Shown: positions 56,273-64,000 of the stretch, piece after piece
How positions within the stretch are numbered: the stretch's first letter is position 1
How the letters are laid out: every line of letters begins with the position of its first letter
Assembly (NCBI GenBank): GCA_963837335.1
Contig: CAWINS010000044.1
Location: 1-64,000, forward strand
DNA length: 64,000 nt
DNA from: RYN-230 sp963837335
GTDB taxonomy: Bacteria > Actinomycetota > Actinomycetes > Streptosporangiales > Streptosporangiaceae
Reading direction: 5' to 3'
Notes under the pieces: generated by a model
Seen by the model: only the letters and a program-made list of their open reading frames with translations
What the model was told of the DNA's origin: nothing
Databases searched by the model: none
Translations under genes and position numbers: made by a program

Positions 56273-57787
56273 GTGAGGGGATCGGCGTTGGCGAACCGGG
56301 CACTGCCGAGCCAGGCACGGCCGAACCGGCCCCGGCCCCGTAAACCCCAGTCCCAGCGACTGAGGGCCACCCTGGTGATCACGCTCGCCATGATGAGCGC
56401 CTTCACCCTCGCCGCCGGTGTGGCCGTCGCCACCTTGATGCCCGCCCGCCTGGCCCTGTGGAACATCCCCCGGGTCGCCGCCCGCCCGCCCGCGGCCGCC
56501 AGCCAGGTGCTGCCGGGCGCCCGCTCCTCCGCCCCGCTGCCCACCAGCCGCGGCCTGTCCGCGGCACTGTCCGGGATACTCGGCTCCCGGGTGCTCGGCA
56601 AGCAGGCCGGCGCCGAGGTGGTCGACCCCGGAACCGGGCGGGTGCTGTTCGCCCGGGGGGCCTCGACCCTGATCCAGCCGGCCTCCACGACCAAGCTGGT
56701 GACCTCGATTGCCGCGCTGGACGTGCTCGGCCCCTCGGCCCGGTTCACCACCCGGGTGGTCTCGGGCGCGTCGCCCGGTTCGATCGTGCTGGTCGGCGGA
56801 GGGGATCCGACCCTGGCCGCAGGCCCGGCCCCCGCATCGGACTACCCGCAGCCGGCCACGCTCAAGGCGCTGGCCGCCGCCACCGCGCGGGCGCTGCGCG
56901 CCCAGGGCCGCCACTCGGTCCGGATGAGCTATGACGCCTCCCTGTTCACCGGGCCGCCGCTGGCCCCGGGATGGCCGGCGGCCTACATCACCACCGGCAA
57001 CGTCACCGCGATCACGTCGCTCGAGGTGGACCAGGGCCGGCTGACTCGGGGTGGCGCGCCGCAGGACGTGGACGACCCGGGTAATTTCCGGCCCCGCTCG
57101 GCCGACCCCGCCGGGCAGGCGGCCCAGGCCTTCGCGGCCTTCCTCAACGCTGACGGGATCCGCGTCACTGGCCCGGGTGGCCAGCAGAAGGTGGCGGCGC
57201 ACGCGGCCACCATCGCCACCGTCTCCTCACCGCCGCTGTCGGCGATCGTGGGCTGGATGCTGCGTGAGAGCAACAACGTGATCGCCGAGAACCTGGCCCG
57301 CCAGGTCGCACTGCGCGAGAGGCGGCCCGCCACGTTCAGCGGCGCGGCCGCGGCCGTCACCGCCATCGCGCGCCGGCTCGGCGTGCCCGGCGGTATTCAC
57401 CTGGTCAACGGCTCAGGCCTGTCTCCGCAGGACCGGATCGCCCCGGCCGCGCTGGCCCGCGTGGTCGCCCTGGCATCGGCGGGCACCCGGGGCCGCCTGC
57501 GGGCCGCCATCACCGGCATGCCGGTGGCCGGTTTCTCCGGCACGCTGGCCCCCGGGCAGAGCGTCTTCAGCGGATTCACCGCCCGCTCCCGCGGCCTGGT
57601 CCGGGCCAAGACGGGGAACCTGAGCAGCGTGGCCACCCTGGCCGGGCTGGTCTACGACGCCAGCGGACGGCTGCTGGCCTTCGCGTTCATGACCGACCAG
57701 GTGCCGGCCGCAGGCCTCAGCAAGGCCGCGGACGGACTCGACCGGATGGCCTCCGCGCTGGCCGGCTGCGGCTGCCGCAGCCGGTGA
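56273..57787 (+). CDS. dacB: D-alanyl-D-alanine carboxypeptidase/endopeptidase (PBP4 type)
   Basis: About 500 residues. The start is uncertain (GTG at 56273; TTG at 56288 has a better ribosome-binding site; an upstream in-frame start at 56180 also exists). An N-terminal membrane anchor or signal (ATLVITLAMMSAFTLAAGVA) precedes the peptidase S13 domain. Active-site boxes are PASTTKLVTSIAAL (SxxK), RESNNVIAENLARQV (SxN) and VRAKTGNLSSVATLAG (KTG). Trims or cleaves peptidoglycan outside the membrane. Confidence 0.92.
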   Translation: MRGSALANRALPSQARPNRPRPRKPQSQRLRATLVITLAMMSAFTLAAGVAVATLMPARLALWNIPRVAARPPAAASQVLPGARSSAPLPTSRGLSAALSGILGSRVLGKQAGAEVVDPGTGRVLFARGASTLIQPASTTKLVTSIAALDVLGPSARFTTRVVSGASPGSIVLVGGGDPTLAAGPAPASDYPQPATLKALAAATARALRAQGRHSVRMSYDASLFTGPPLAPGWPAAYITTGNVTAITSLEVDQGRLTRGGAPQDVDDPGNFRPRSADPAGQAAQAFAAFLNADGIRVTGPGGQQKVAAHAATIATVSSPPLSAIVGWMLRESNNVIAENLARQVALRERRPATFSGAAAAVTAIARRLGVPGGIHLVNGSGLSPQDRIAPAALARVVALASAGTRGRLRAAITGMPVAGFSGTLAPGQSVFSGFTARSRGLVRAKTGNLSSVATLAGLVYDASGRLLAFAFMTDQVPAAGLSKAADGLDRMASALAGCGCRSR

Positions 57788-57858
57788 ATCGCCGCCCCAG
57801 TGGGTGAACCAGGGCCCAGCAGGCTCCCCCGGCGCTCCCGAGCACGTACGGTGGAGGG

Positions 57859-58971
57859 GTGAGCAGCGGGCAGATGATCGATTGGGACGTGGCCATCTCG
57901 ACCGGGGTCAGGTGGGCACGGCCAGGACCCCAGGTCAGCCTGGGTGAGGCGCGGGCGGTGGTCGCGGAACTACGTGCGCTCGCCGACCAGGTGTCCGAGC
58001 CGGTCCGGGCGGTCACCGGCATGTCCGGACCCGGCGAGGACGGCAGCGGCTGGGTCGCCGTCGTGGACCGGCCGGGCTGGATCCGGGCCAACGTGGACGG
58101 TTTCCGGGTCGTGCTGGACCCGCTGGCTGAGCGCCTGCGAGAGCGGGGCAACGCCCCGGGCGGGGCGGTTGTCACGGCGGTGGGATCCCGGGTTACCGGC
58201 GTCCAGGCCGGGCTGATCCTCGCCTATCTGTCCGGCCGGGTCCTCGGCCAGTACGAGCTTTTCCTGCCGCCGGACCCCAGCTCCCCCAACGGCGTCGCGC
58301 CGGCTGGCCGGCTGACCCTGGTCGCGCCGAACATCGTCATGGTCGAGCGCGAACTCGGGGTCAACCCGCACGACTTCCGCCGCTGGGTGTGCCTGCACGA
58401 GGAGACCCACCGGACCCAGTTCACCTCGGTGCCCTGGCTGCGCGGCTACGTCCAGGAGCAGATGAGCGAGTTCCTGCTCGCCTCCGACCTGGACCCGGCG
58501 ACCATCCTCGGCCGGCTCCGCTCCGCGGCGGACGCCGTGGCGGGCGCGGTGCGCGACGGCGGCGGGGACAGCGTGCTGGAGGCCATCCAGAGCCCCCGGC
58601 AGCGCGAGATCCTGGACCGCCTGACCAATGTGATGACCCTGGTCGAGGGGCACGGCGACTACGTGATGGACGCCGTCGGCCCGCAGGTGGTGCCCTCAGT
58701 CGAGCAGATCAGGCAGCGCTTCAACGAGCGGCGGGGCACCGGGGGGCGGATCGAGCGCACCCTGCGCCGGATCCTCGGCATCGACCTGAAGATGAAGCAG
58801 TACGCGCAGGGCTCGCGCTTCGTCAAGGCCGTGGTGGAGGAGGCGGGGATGGCCACCTTCAACAAGGTATGGACGTCGCCGCAGACCCTGCCGACCAAGG
58901 ACGAGTTCGAGCACCCGGAACTGTGGCTCGACCGGGTGGGCCGCGGAGGCGCGCTGGCCGCAGGCGGCTGA
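57859..58971 (+). CDS. Zinc-dependent metalloprotease (DUF2342/zincin family)
   Basis: 370 residues. Zinc-binding HEETH at residues 180-184 lies in WVCLHEETHRTQFTSVPWLR. Other family segments are GQYELFLPPD and MTLVEGHGDYVMDAVGP. Formerly labelled F420-biosynthesis-associated; the protease-like fold is known but the substrate is not. It precedes tilS by six bases, so they are probably co-transcribed. Confidence 0.93.
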   Translation: MSSGQMIDWDVAISTGVRWARPGPQVSLGEARAVVAELRALADQVSEPVRAVTGMSGPGEDGSGWVAVVDRPGWIRANVDGFRVVLDPLAERLRERGNAPGGAVVTAVGSRVTGVQAGLILAYLSGRVLGQYELFLPPDPSSPNGVAPAGRLTLVAPNIVMVERELGVNPHDFRRWVCLHEETHRTQFTSVPWLRGYVQEQMSEFLLASDLDPATILGRLRSAADAVAGAVRDGGGDSVLEAIQSPRQREILDRLTNVMTLVEGHGDYVMDAVGPQVVPSVEQIRQRFNERRGTGGRIERTLRRILGIDLKMKQYAQGSRFVKAVVEEAGMATFNKVWTSPQTLPTKDEFEHPELWLDRVGRGGALAAGG

Positions 58972-58977
58972 CCGGCC

Positions 58978-60096
58978 ATGGGCCCGCATCCCGCGGTAGC
59001 CCAGGCGCGGGCCAGCGTCCGGGGCTGCCTCGGTGATCTGGAGCCCGGGGACCTGGTGCTGGCCGCCTGCTCAGGGGGCGCGGATTCGCTGGCCCTGGCG
59101 GCTGCGCTCGCCCACGAGGCACCGAGGCTGGGACTGCGCGGCGGCGGCGTGACCGTAGACCACGGCTTGCAGGAAGGGTCGGCGGCGCAGGCATCCCGGG
59201 TCGGGGCGACGCTGCTCGCCCTCGGGCTGGATCCAGTGCGCCAGGTCCGGGTGGCCGTGCCGCCCGGGGCCGGTGGCCCGGAAGCCGCAGCACGCAGCGC
59301 CCGGTACACCGCGCTTGAGCAGGAGGCGCGGCAGACCGGGGCTGCGGCCGTGCTGCTCGGCCACACCCGCGACGACCAGGCCGAGACCGTGCTGCTCGGC
59401 CTGGCCCGTGGCTCCGGCGCGCGGGCTCTGGCGGGAATGCCCGCCCGGCGTGGCCGTTTCCGCCGCCCGATGCTCGGCCTGGCCCGGGCCACCTTGCGCG
59501 AGGCCTGCCTGGCGCAGCGGCTTGAGCCGTGGGACGACCCGCATAACCGTGACCCTTCCTACGCGCGAGTCCGGGTGCGCCACCAGGCGCTGCCCGCGCT
59601 GGAGGAGGCACTCGGCCCCGGGATCGCCGAGGCGCTGGCCCGCAGCGCGGCCCAGCTGGCCGCGGACTGCGAGGCGCTGGACGACATCGCCCGCGGTGAA
59701 GAGGGCCGGATCCAGGGTCCGGACGCGGCTCGGGACACCGCTGGGGACATCACCGGCGGCACCCTGGCCACGCTGGACATCGAGGGACTGGCCGAACTGG
59801 CCCCGGCGATCCGGACCCGGGTGCTGCGCCAGGCCGCCCTGATGGCCGGCTGCCCGGGTGGCTCGCTGACCGCGATCCACATCGCCGCCCTGGACGCGTT
59901 GGTGACCGGGTGGCATGGCCAGCGCGGGGCAGACCTGCCCGGGGCCGTCCGGGTGCAGCGCCGGTATGGGAGGCTGCTGTTCAGTGTTAGCCCGGCCTCC
60001 CTGCGGGAGAGGGGAGGCAGCGCAGTCAGAGGTGGGCCAGTCAGGGTGGGGTCGCCGGAACGGACCGAGGCGGAGGCTACCGGTGGACGCGAGTGA
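58978..60096 (+). CDS. tilS: tRNA(Ile)-lysidine synthetase
   Basis: 372 residues. The ATP pyrophosphatase loop SGGADS is at residues 32-37. LGHTRDDQAETVLLGLARGS is the conserved catalytic region, followed by ARVRVRHQALPALEEALGPG. Converts C34 of tRNA-Ile(CAU) to lysidine. ATG at 58978. The end overlaps the hpt start by 14 bases. Confidence 0.95.
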   Translation: MGPHPAVAQARASVRGCLGDLEPGDLVLAACSGGADSLALAAALAHEAPRLGLRGGGVTVDHGLQEGSAAQASRVGATLLALGLDPVRQVRVAVPPGAGGPEAAARSARYTALEQEARQTGAAAVLLGHTRDDQAETVLLGLARGSGARALAGMPARRGRFRRPMLGLARATLREACLAQRLEPWDDPHNRDPSYARVRVRHQALPALEEALGPGIAEALARSAAQLAADCEALDDIARGEEGRIQGPDAARDTAGDITGGTLATLDIEGLAELAPAIRTRVLRQAALMAGCPGGSLTAIHIAALDALVTGWHGQRGADLPGAVRVQRRYGRLLFSVSPASLRERGGSAVRGGPVRVGSPERTEAEATGGRE

Positions 60097-60742
60097 CGTT
60101 GGTGCGGACCTGAAAGACGTGCTCATCCCGGAGGAACGGCTGCGGGTCCGGGTGATCGAGCTGGCCGCACAGATCGATGCCGATTACGCCGGCCGCGAAC
60201 TACTGCTCGTCGGGGTGCTCAAGGGGGCCGTCATGGTGATGGCCGACCTGGCCCGGGCGATGCACATGCCGGTTCAGATGGACTGGATGGCCGTGTCCTC
60301 ATACGGCTCAGGCACCCGGTCTTCCGGGGTGGTGCGGATCCTCAAGGACCTCGACACCGACATCACCGGCAAGGATGTGCTGGTGGTCGAGGACATCGTG
60401 GACTCCGGGCTCACCTTGTCCTGGCTGGTCGGCAACCTGCGGTCCCGGGGCCCGGCGTCGGTGCGGGTGTGCGTCATGCTGCGCAAACCCGCCGCCGCCC
60501 GGATGGATGTGGACGTCGCCTACACCGGCTTCGACATCGAGAACGAGTTCGTGGTCGGGTACGGACTCGACTACGCCGAGAAGTACCGGAATCTGCCGTT
60601 CATCGGCACCCTCGCGCCGCATGTATACAAAGGTGAGGAGTCGTCCGGGATGGACGCGGAACCCTCCACGGAGGAATCCGCCGAAGCGCCGCCGGGCCGC
60701 CAGGCGGACCTAGGGAACAGGATCAGCGATGAGGAGCGTTGA
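60083..60742 (+). CDS. hpt: Hypoxanthine phosphoribosyltransferase
   Basis: 219 residues from GTG at 60083, with GGAGG upstream. The PRPP-binding motif is VLVVEDIVDSGLTLSWLV, and the purine site is in YGLDYAEKYRNLPFIG. Salvages hypoxanthine and guanine. A 35-residue acidic Ser/Glu/Pro tail extends beyond the usual end. The tilS-hpt-ftsH-folE order is typical for actinobacteria. Confidence 0.95.
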   Translation: MDASDVGADLKDVLIPEERLRVRVIELAAQIDADYAGRELLLVGVLKGAVMVMADLARAMHMPVQMDWMAVSSYGSGTRSSGVVRILKDLDTDITGKDVLVVEDIVDSGLTLSWLVGNLRSRGPASVRVCVMLRKPAAARMDVDVAYTGFDIENEFVVGYGLDYAEKYRNLPFIGTLAPHVYKGEESSGMDAEPSTEESAEAPPGRQADLGNRISDEER

Positions 60743-60783
60743 GGTCTGCGAAGGCTCGCTGAGTCGTCGCAGCAGCTTCTCTG

Positions 60784-60800
60784 GGCCGGCTGCGCCGGCC
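60784..60800. terminator. Short GC hairpin after hpt
   Basis: GGCCGGC-TGC-GCCGGCC, 7-bp perfect stem, 42 bases after the hpt stop and 171 before ftsH. There is no T tract, so termination is only a possibility. The 228-bp gap holds no other recognisable feature. Confidence 0.3.
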
Positions 60801-60970
60801 GGGGTGTACCGTCGGGTATTCCCGGCAGCGCGGCCGGGAATGACAAGCGCTGCCGGCTATGACAAGGAAGCCGGGCATGCTCACTCAGGCGCAAGGCAGT
60901 CCAGCCGGGATCGGCAGGACATGAAGCTGGTCAGGAGGAACCCGCGCAAGGCTGGCGGGGCCGGTCATCG

Positions 60971-63004
60971 ATGGATCTGAAGCGCTATTTCCGCGGGCCG
61001 TTCGTGGCGGTCCTTGTGATGCTGCTGGTCTTCTTCGTCGTCTACGAATATGCCAGCTCGGGTAGCTCGTACACCCAGACGGACACGTCCAGGGTCGTCA
61101 CCCTCATCGAGCAGGGCAACGTCAAGTCGGCGCTGCTCACCGACAAAGAGCAGACGATCCAGATCACCACGAAGTCGGGTCAGAAGTACGAGGCCTCGTG
61201 GGTGGGCAACGAGGGCCAGCAGCTGGCTCAGCAGCTCCAGACGAAGCAGCCGCCGCAGGGCTGGAACGTCAATGTGCCCAAGAGCAGCTCGGTGTGGAGC
61301 CTTATCTTCAGCTGGCTGCCGTTCCTCCTGGTCATCCTCATCTTCTTCTTCATGCTGAACCAGATGCAGGGTGGCGGCTCCCGGGTAATGAACTTTGGCA
61401 AATCCAAGGCCAAACTCATCACCAAGGACACCCCGAAGACGACTTTTGCCGATGTGGCGGGTGCGGACGAGGCCATCGAGGAACTTCAGGAAATCAAGGA
61501 GTTCCTGCAGAACCCGGCCAAGTTCCAGGCCATCGGGGCCAAGATCCCCAAGGGCGTGCTGCTGTACGGGCCGCCCGGAACGGGCAAGACGCTGCTCGCC
61601 CGGGCGGTGGCCGGCGAGGCCGGGGTTCCCTTCTACTCCATCTCCGGCTCTGACTTCGTCGAGATGTTCGTCGGTGTCGGCGCGTCCCGGGTCCGTGACC
61701 TGTTCGAGCAGGCCAAGGCCAACGCGCCCGCCATCGTCTTCGTGGACGAGATCGACGCCGTGGGCCGGCACCGCGGCGCAGGCTTCGGCGGCGGTCACGA
61801 CGAGCGGGAGCAGACGCTGAACCAGCTGCTCGTCGAGCTGGACGGCTTCGACGTCAAGGGCGGCGTGATCGTGATCGCGGCGACCAACCGGCCCGACATC
61901 CTGGACCCGGCGCTGCTGCGCCCCGGCCGGTTCGACCGGCAGATCGTGGTGGCCCAGCCCGACCTGGCCGGGCGGCGCGGCATCCTCAAGGTGCACGCCC
62001 GCGGGAAGCCGTTCGCTCCCGACGTGGACCTGGACATCATCGCCCGGCGGACGGCCGGCTTTACCGGCGCGGACCTGGCCAACGTCATCAACGAAGGCGC
62101 CCTGCTGACCGCGCGGCACAACGGCACGCTGATCACCATGGGCGCGCTGGAGGAGTCCATCGACCGGGTGATGGCCGGCCCGGAGCGCAAGAGCGTGCTG
62201 CTGTCCGAGAGCGAGCGCAAGATCATCGCCTATCACGAGGGCGGCCACGCGCTCGTCGGCCACGCACTGCCGAACGCCGACCCGGTGCACAAGATCACCA
62301 TCATCCCGCGCGGCCGGGCGCTGGGCTACACCGCATCGGCTCCGCAGGAAGACAAGTTCCTGGTCACCCGCTCCGAGATGATGGACCAGCTGGCCATGCT
62401 GCTCGGCGGCCGGACCGCTGAGGAGCTGGTCTTCCACGAGCCCACCACGGGTGCGGCCAACGACATCGAAAAGGCCAGCTCGGTGGCCCGGGGCATGGTC
62501 ACCGAGTACGGGATGAGCGAGCGGCTCGGGGCGCGCAAGTTCGGTACCGGGGACGGCGAGCCGTTCCTGGGCCGGGAGATGTCGCACACCCGGGACTACT
62601 CCGAGGAGATCGCCTCCACCATCGACGAGGAAGTGCGCCGCCTCATCGAGTCCGCGCACGACGAGGCGTGGGAGATCCTGGTCACCTACCGGGAGGTCCT
62701 GGACGACCTGGTCCTGAACCTGATGGACAAGGAGACGCTGAGCCGCAACGAGGTGCTGCGGATCTTTGCCCCGATCAAGACGCGCCCGACCCGGGGCTCC
62801 TACACCGGGTACGGCAAGCGGCTGCCGTCGGATCGCCCGCCGGTGCTCACGCCCAAGGAACTGGCCCTCACGGCCGCGGCGGAGGTCAATGACCACCCGT
62901 CTGCGGGCAACGGCCAGGCCGGTCCGCTCGGCGGCCCGGGCTCGTCCGGCCAGCCGCCGCACGGCGGCCAGGGCCAGGGCGGGACGTCCGGCGAAGGCCA
63001 GTGA
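60971..63004 (+). CDS. ftsH: ATP-dependent zinc metalloprotease FtsH
   Basis: 677 residues. Two membrane helices (FVAVLVMLLVFFVVYEYA and LIFSWLPFLLVILIFFFML) flank a periplasmic domain. The AAA+ domain has Walker A GPPGTGKT near residue 200, Walker B IVFVDEIDAVG and the pore motif FVEMFVGVGASRVRDLFEQ. The protease zinc site HEGGH is near residue 421. The tail is Gly/Gln/Pro-rich. Degrades membrane and short-lived cytoplasmic proteins. The ATG at 60971 has a weak ribosome-binding site. The stop overlaps folE (GTGA). Confidence 0.98.
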   Translation: MDLKRYFRGPFVAVLVMLLVFFVVYEYASSGSSYTQTDTSRVVTLIEQGNVKSALLTDKEQTIQITTKSGQKYEASWVGNEGQQLAQQLQTKQPPQGWNVNVPKSSSVWSLIFSWLPFLLVILIFFFMLNQMQGGGSRVMNFGKSKAKLITKDTPKTTFADVAGADEAIEELQEIKEFLQNPAKFQAIGAKIPKGVLLYGPPGTGKTLLARAVAGEAGVPFYSISGSDFVEMFVGVGASRVRDLFEQAKANAPAIVFVDEIDAVGRHRGAGFGGGHDEREQTLNQLLVELDGFDVKGGVIVIAATNRPDILDPALLRPGRFDRQIVVAQPDLAGRRGILKVHARGKPFAPDVDLDIIARRTAGFTGADLANVINEGALLTARHNGTLITMGALEESIDRVMAGPERKSVLLSESERKIIAYHEGGHALVGHALPNADPVHKITIIPRGRALGYTASAPQEDKFLVTRSEMMDQLAMLLGGRTAEELVFHEPTTGAANDIEKASSVARGMVTEYGMSERLGARKFGTGDGEPFLGREMSHTRDYSEEIASTIDEEVRRLIESAHDEAWEILVTYREVLDDLVLNLMDKETLSRNEVLRIFAPIKTRPTRGSYTGYGKRLPSDRPPVLTPKELALTAAAEVNDHPSAGNGQAGPLGGPGSSGQPPHGGQGQGGTSGEGQ

Positions 63005-63588
63005 GCACCGACTTCGACGCGGCGCGTATCGAGGGCGCGGTCCGGGAGATCCTGCTCGCCATCGGGGAGGATCCGGAGCGGGACGGGCTGAGGGACACCC
63101 CGGCCCGGGTCGCCCGGGCCCTCGCCGAGCAGTTCTCCGGGCTCGGCCAGCGGGCCGAGGACGTCCTGACCACGGTGTTCGATGCCAACCACGACGAACT
63201 TGTGCTGGTGCGCGACATCGAGGTTTACAGTACCTGCGAGCATCATTTGGTGCCGTTTTTTGGCCTGGCACATATCGGCTATATACCAAACGAAAAGGGC
63301 CAGATTACCGGATTGTCCAAGCTGGCCCGGCTGGTCAACGTTTACGCCCGCCGCCCCCAGGTGCAGGAACGCATGACCACGCAGATCGCGGACGGGCTGA
63401 TGAACGTCCTCGAGCCGCGGGGCGTCCTGGTGGTGATCGAGGCGGAGCATCTGTGCATGTCGATGCGGGGCGTGCGCAAGCCGGGCGCCAAGACCGTCAC
63501 CTCGGCGGTCCGCGGGAGCATCAGGGAAAGCCAGAGCACCCGAATGGAAGCGATGAGCTTGCTATTCGGCCGTCGCGCCAGCGGGTAA
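63001..63588 (+). CDS. folE: GTP cyclohydrolase I
   Basis: 195 residues from GTG at 63001. The zinc-binding STCEHHLVPFFG (Cys79) and the later LCMSMRGVRKPGAKTVTSA are the family signatures. First step of folate synthesis from GTP. A patch at about 63222-63310 uses more A/T-ending codons than its surroundings. Coupled to ftsH by the overlapping start. Confidence 0.97.
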   Translation: MSTDFDAARIEGAVREILLAIGEDPERDGLRDTPARVARALAEQFSGLGQRAEDVLTTVFDANHDELVLVRDIEVYSTCEHHLVPFFGLAHIGYIPNEKGQITGLSKLARLVNVYARRPQVQERMTTQIADGLMNVLEPRGVLVVIEAEHLCMSMRGVRKPGAKTVTSAVRGSIRESQSTRMEAMSLLFGRRASG

Positions 63589-63646
63589 CGTTCCCCTTGG
63601 GCAGAATGCCCGCCGTTCGTGGAATGCGTGGCTACTCTTGTGGCCT

Positions 63647-64000
63647 GTGATTCAGAGCGTGACCCAGATGTCTGAAACTGACGGAAAGCCTGCGGGCGGG
63701 GGCAAGACTTTGAGTGTTGCCGACTCGCCTCCTGAGCGTTCGCCGGCTGCCGGACCGCCGGCCGCGGGGCGGCAGGCTCCGCGGCCTCCTGACCGCAGGA
63801 ACCAGCGCCGCTGGGTGCCTATCACGGCCGGCTGGCTGTGCCTGGTGATCGGCCTGGCCGACATCATCGAGGTGGTCCACCCCGGCCTGTTCTACTCCTC
63901 CCACCTGACCCGGTTCCATGCCTTCGTGCCCGGCACGCTGGTCAACGTCACCCACACCGTCTCAGTCATCATCGGCCTGCTGCTGCTCATGCTCTCGCAC
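63647..64000 (+). CDS. DUF2156/phosphatidylglycerol lysyltransferase-like membrane protein, 5' part
   Basis: Open to the end of the window. It starts at GTG 63647, with a likelier ATG at 63668. A 50-residue Pro/Arg/Gly-rich cytoplasmic leader precedes hydrophobic helices (WVPITAGWLCLVIGLADIIE; NVTHTVSVIIGLLLLMLS). The WVPI-GW-helix and HPGLFYSSHLTRFHAFVPG pattern resembles the N-terminal membrane part of MprF/LysX-type lysyltransferases. The catalytic domain lies outside, so the identity is tentative. Confidence 0.6.
   Translation, partial: MIQSVTQMSETDGKPAGGGKTLSVADSPPERSPAAGPPAAGRQAPRPPDRRNQRRWVPITAGWLCLVIGLADIIEVVHPGLFYSSHLTRFHAFVPGTLVNVTHTVSVIIGLLLLMLSH

Noticed and set aside
60965..63289. 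Very long minus-strand reading opposite ftsH and folE
   Set aside because: Typical GC-rich shadow frame; Arg/Gly/His/Pro/Val-rich with no domain, while the plus strand encodes two unmistakable enzymes.

Overview
This is a high-GC actinobacterial chromosome segment. The evidence is dense GC-rich coding with many GTG starts and frequent ATGA/GTGA overlaps. It also carries Actinobacteria-typical genes: a WhiB protein, DUF397/DUF5753, DUF5063, an ECF42 sigma factor, a Crp regulator and a PucR regulator. Gene order resembles Streptomyces and mycobacteria in places (SRP RNA-dnaX-ybaB-recR-DUF5063-ask-asd; PBP-wblA-two ArsA ATPases near crp; ppa-dacB-metalloprotease-tilS-hpt-ftsH-folE). I cannot name the genus; a filamentous actinomycete fits best.

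Layout. 1-8.4 kb: ECF42 sigma factor, tRNA-Ser, SRP RNA, dnaX, ybaB, recR, DUF5063 gene, ask, asd. 8.5-18.2 kb: acetyltransferase, a membrane haem protein coupled to a NuoF-ferredoxin protein, alcohol dehydrogenase, thioesterase, and a divergent ArsR regulator/MFS pair. 18.2-31 kb: small hypotheticals, then a long minus-strand cluster (DUF917, hydantoinase-like ATPase, complete peptide-type ABC importer, GNAT) with a divergent PucR regulator. 31-33.3 kb: MerR regulator, VOC protein, DUF1707 protein.

33.5-43.9 kb is a 10.35-kb integrative element in the 3' half of tRNA-Pro(CGG), bounded by a perfect 49-bp direct repeat. It carries a tyrosine integrase, an XRE-DUF5753/DUF397 pair and an ATP-binding protein. 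Its cargo is a cupin, an XRE regulator, an MFS exporter, a DUF2255 gene and an alcohol dehydrogenase. A MobC-like protein and a relaxase lie at the right end. No FtsK/TraB-type or type IV secretion gene was seen, so it looks mobilizable rather than self-conjugative. The relaxase is cut by an in-frame TAA, and the cargo is full of frameshifts.

43.9-64 kb: metallophosphoesterase, YqeY protein, bifunctional PBP, wblA/whiB4-like gene, two ArsA ATPases, SPFH protein, DUF4177-RidA-NUDIX-MBL operon, crp, ppa, dacB-like peptidase, zinc metalloprotease, tilS, hpt, ftsH, folE and the start of a DUF2156-type membrane protein.

Caveat: at least a dozen otherwise conserved genes carry one or two single-base frameshifts, mostly in C/G runs, and the element cargo carries many more. 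22-33 kb and 47-64 kb look clean. Many of these are probably consensus errors, so I give gene extents across the breaks and state where each lies.
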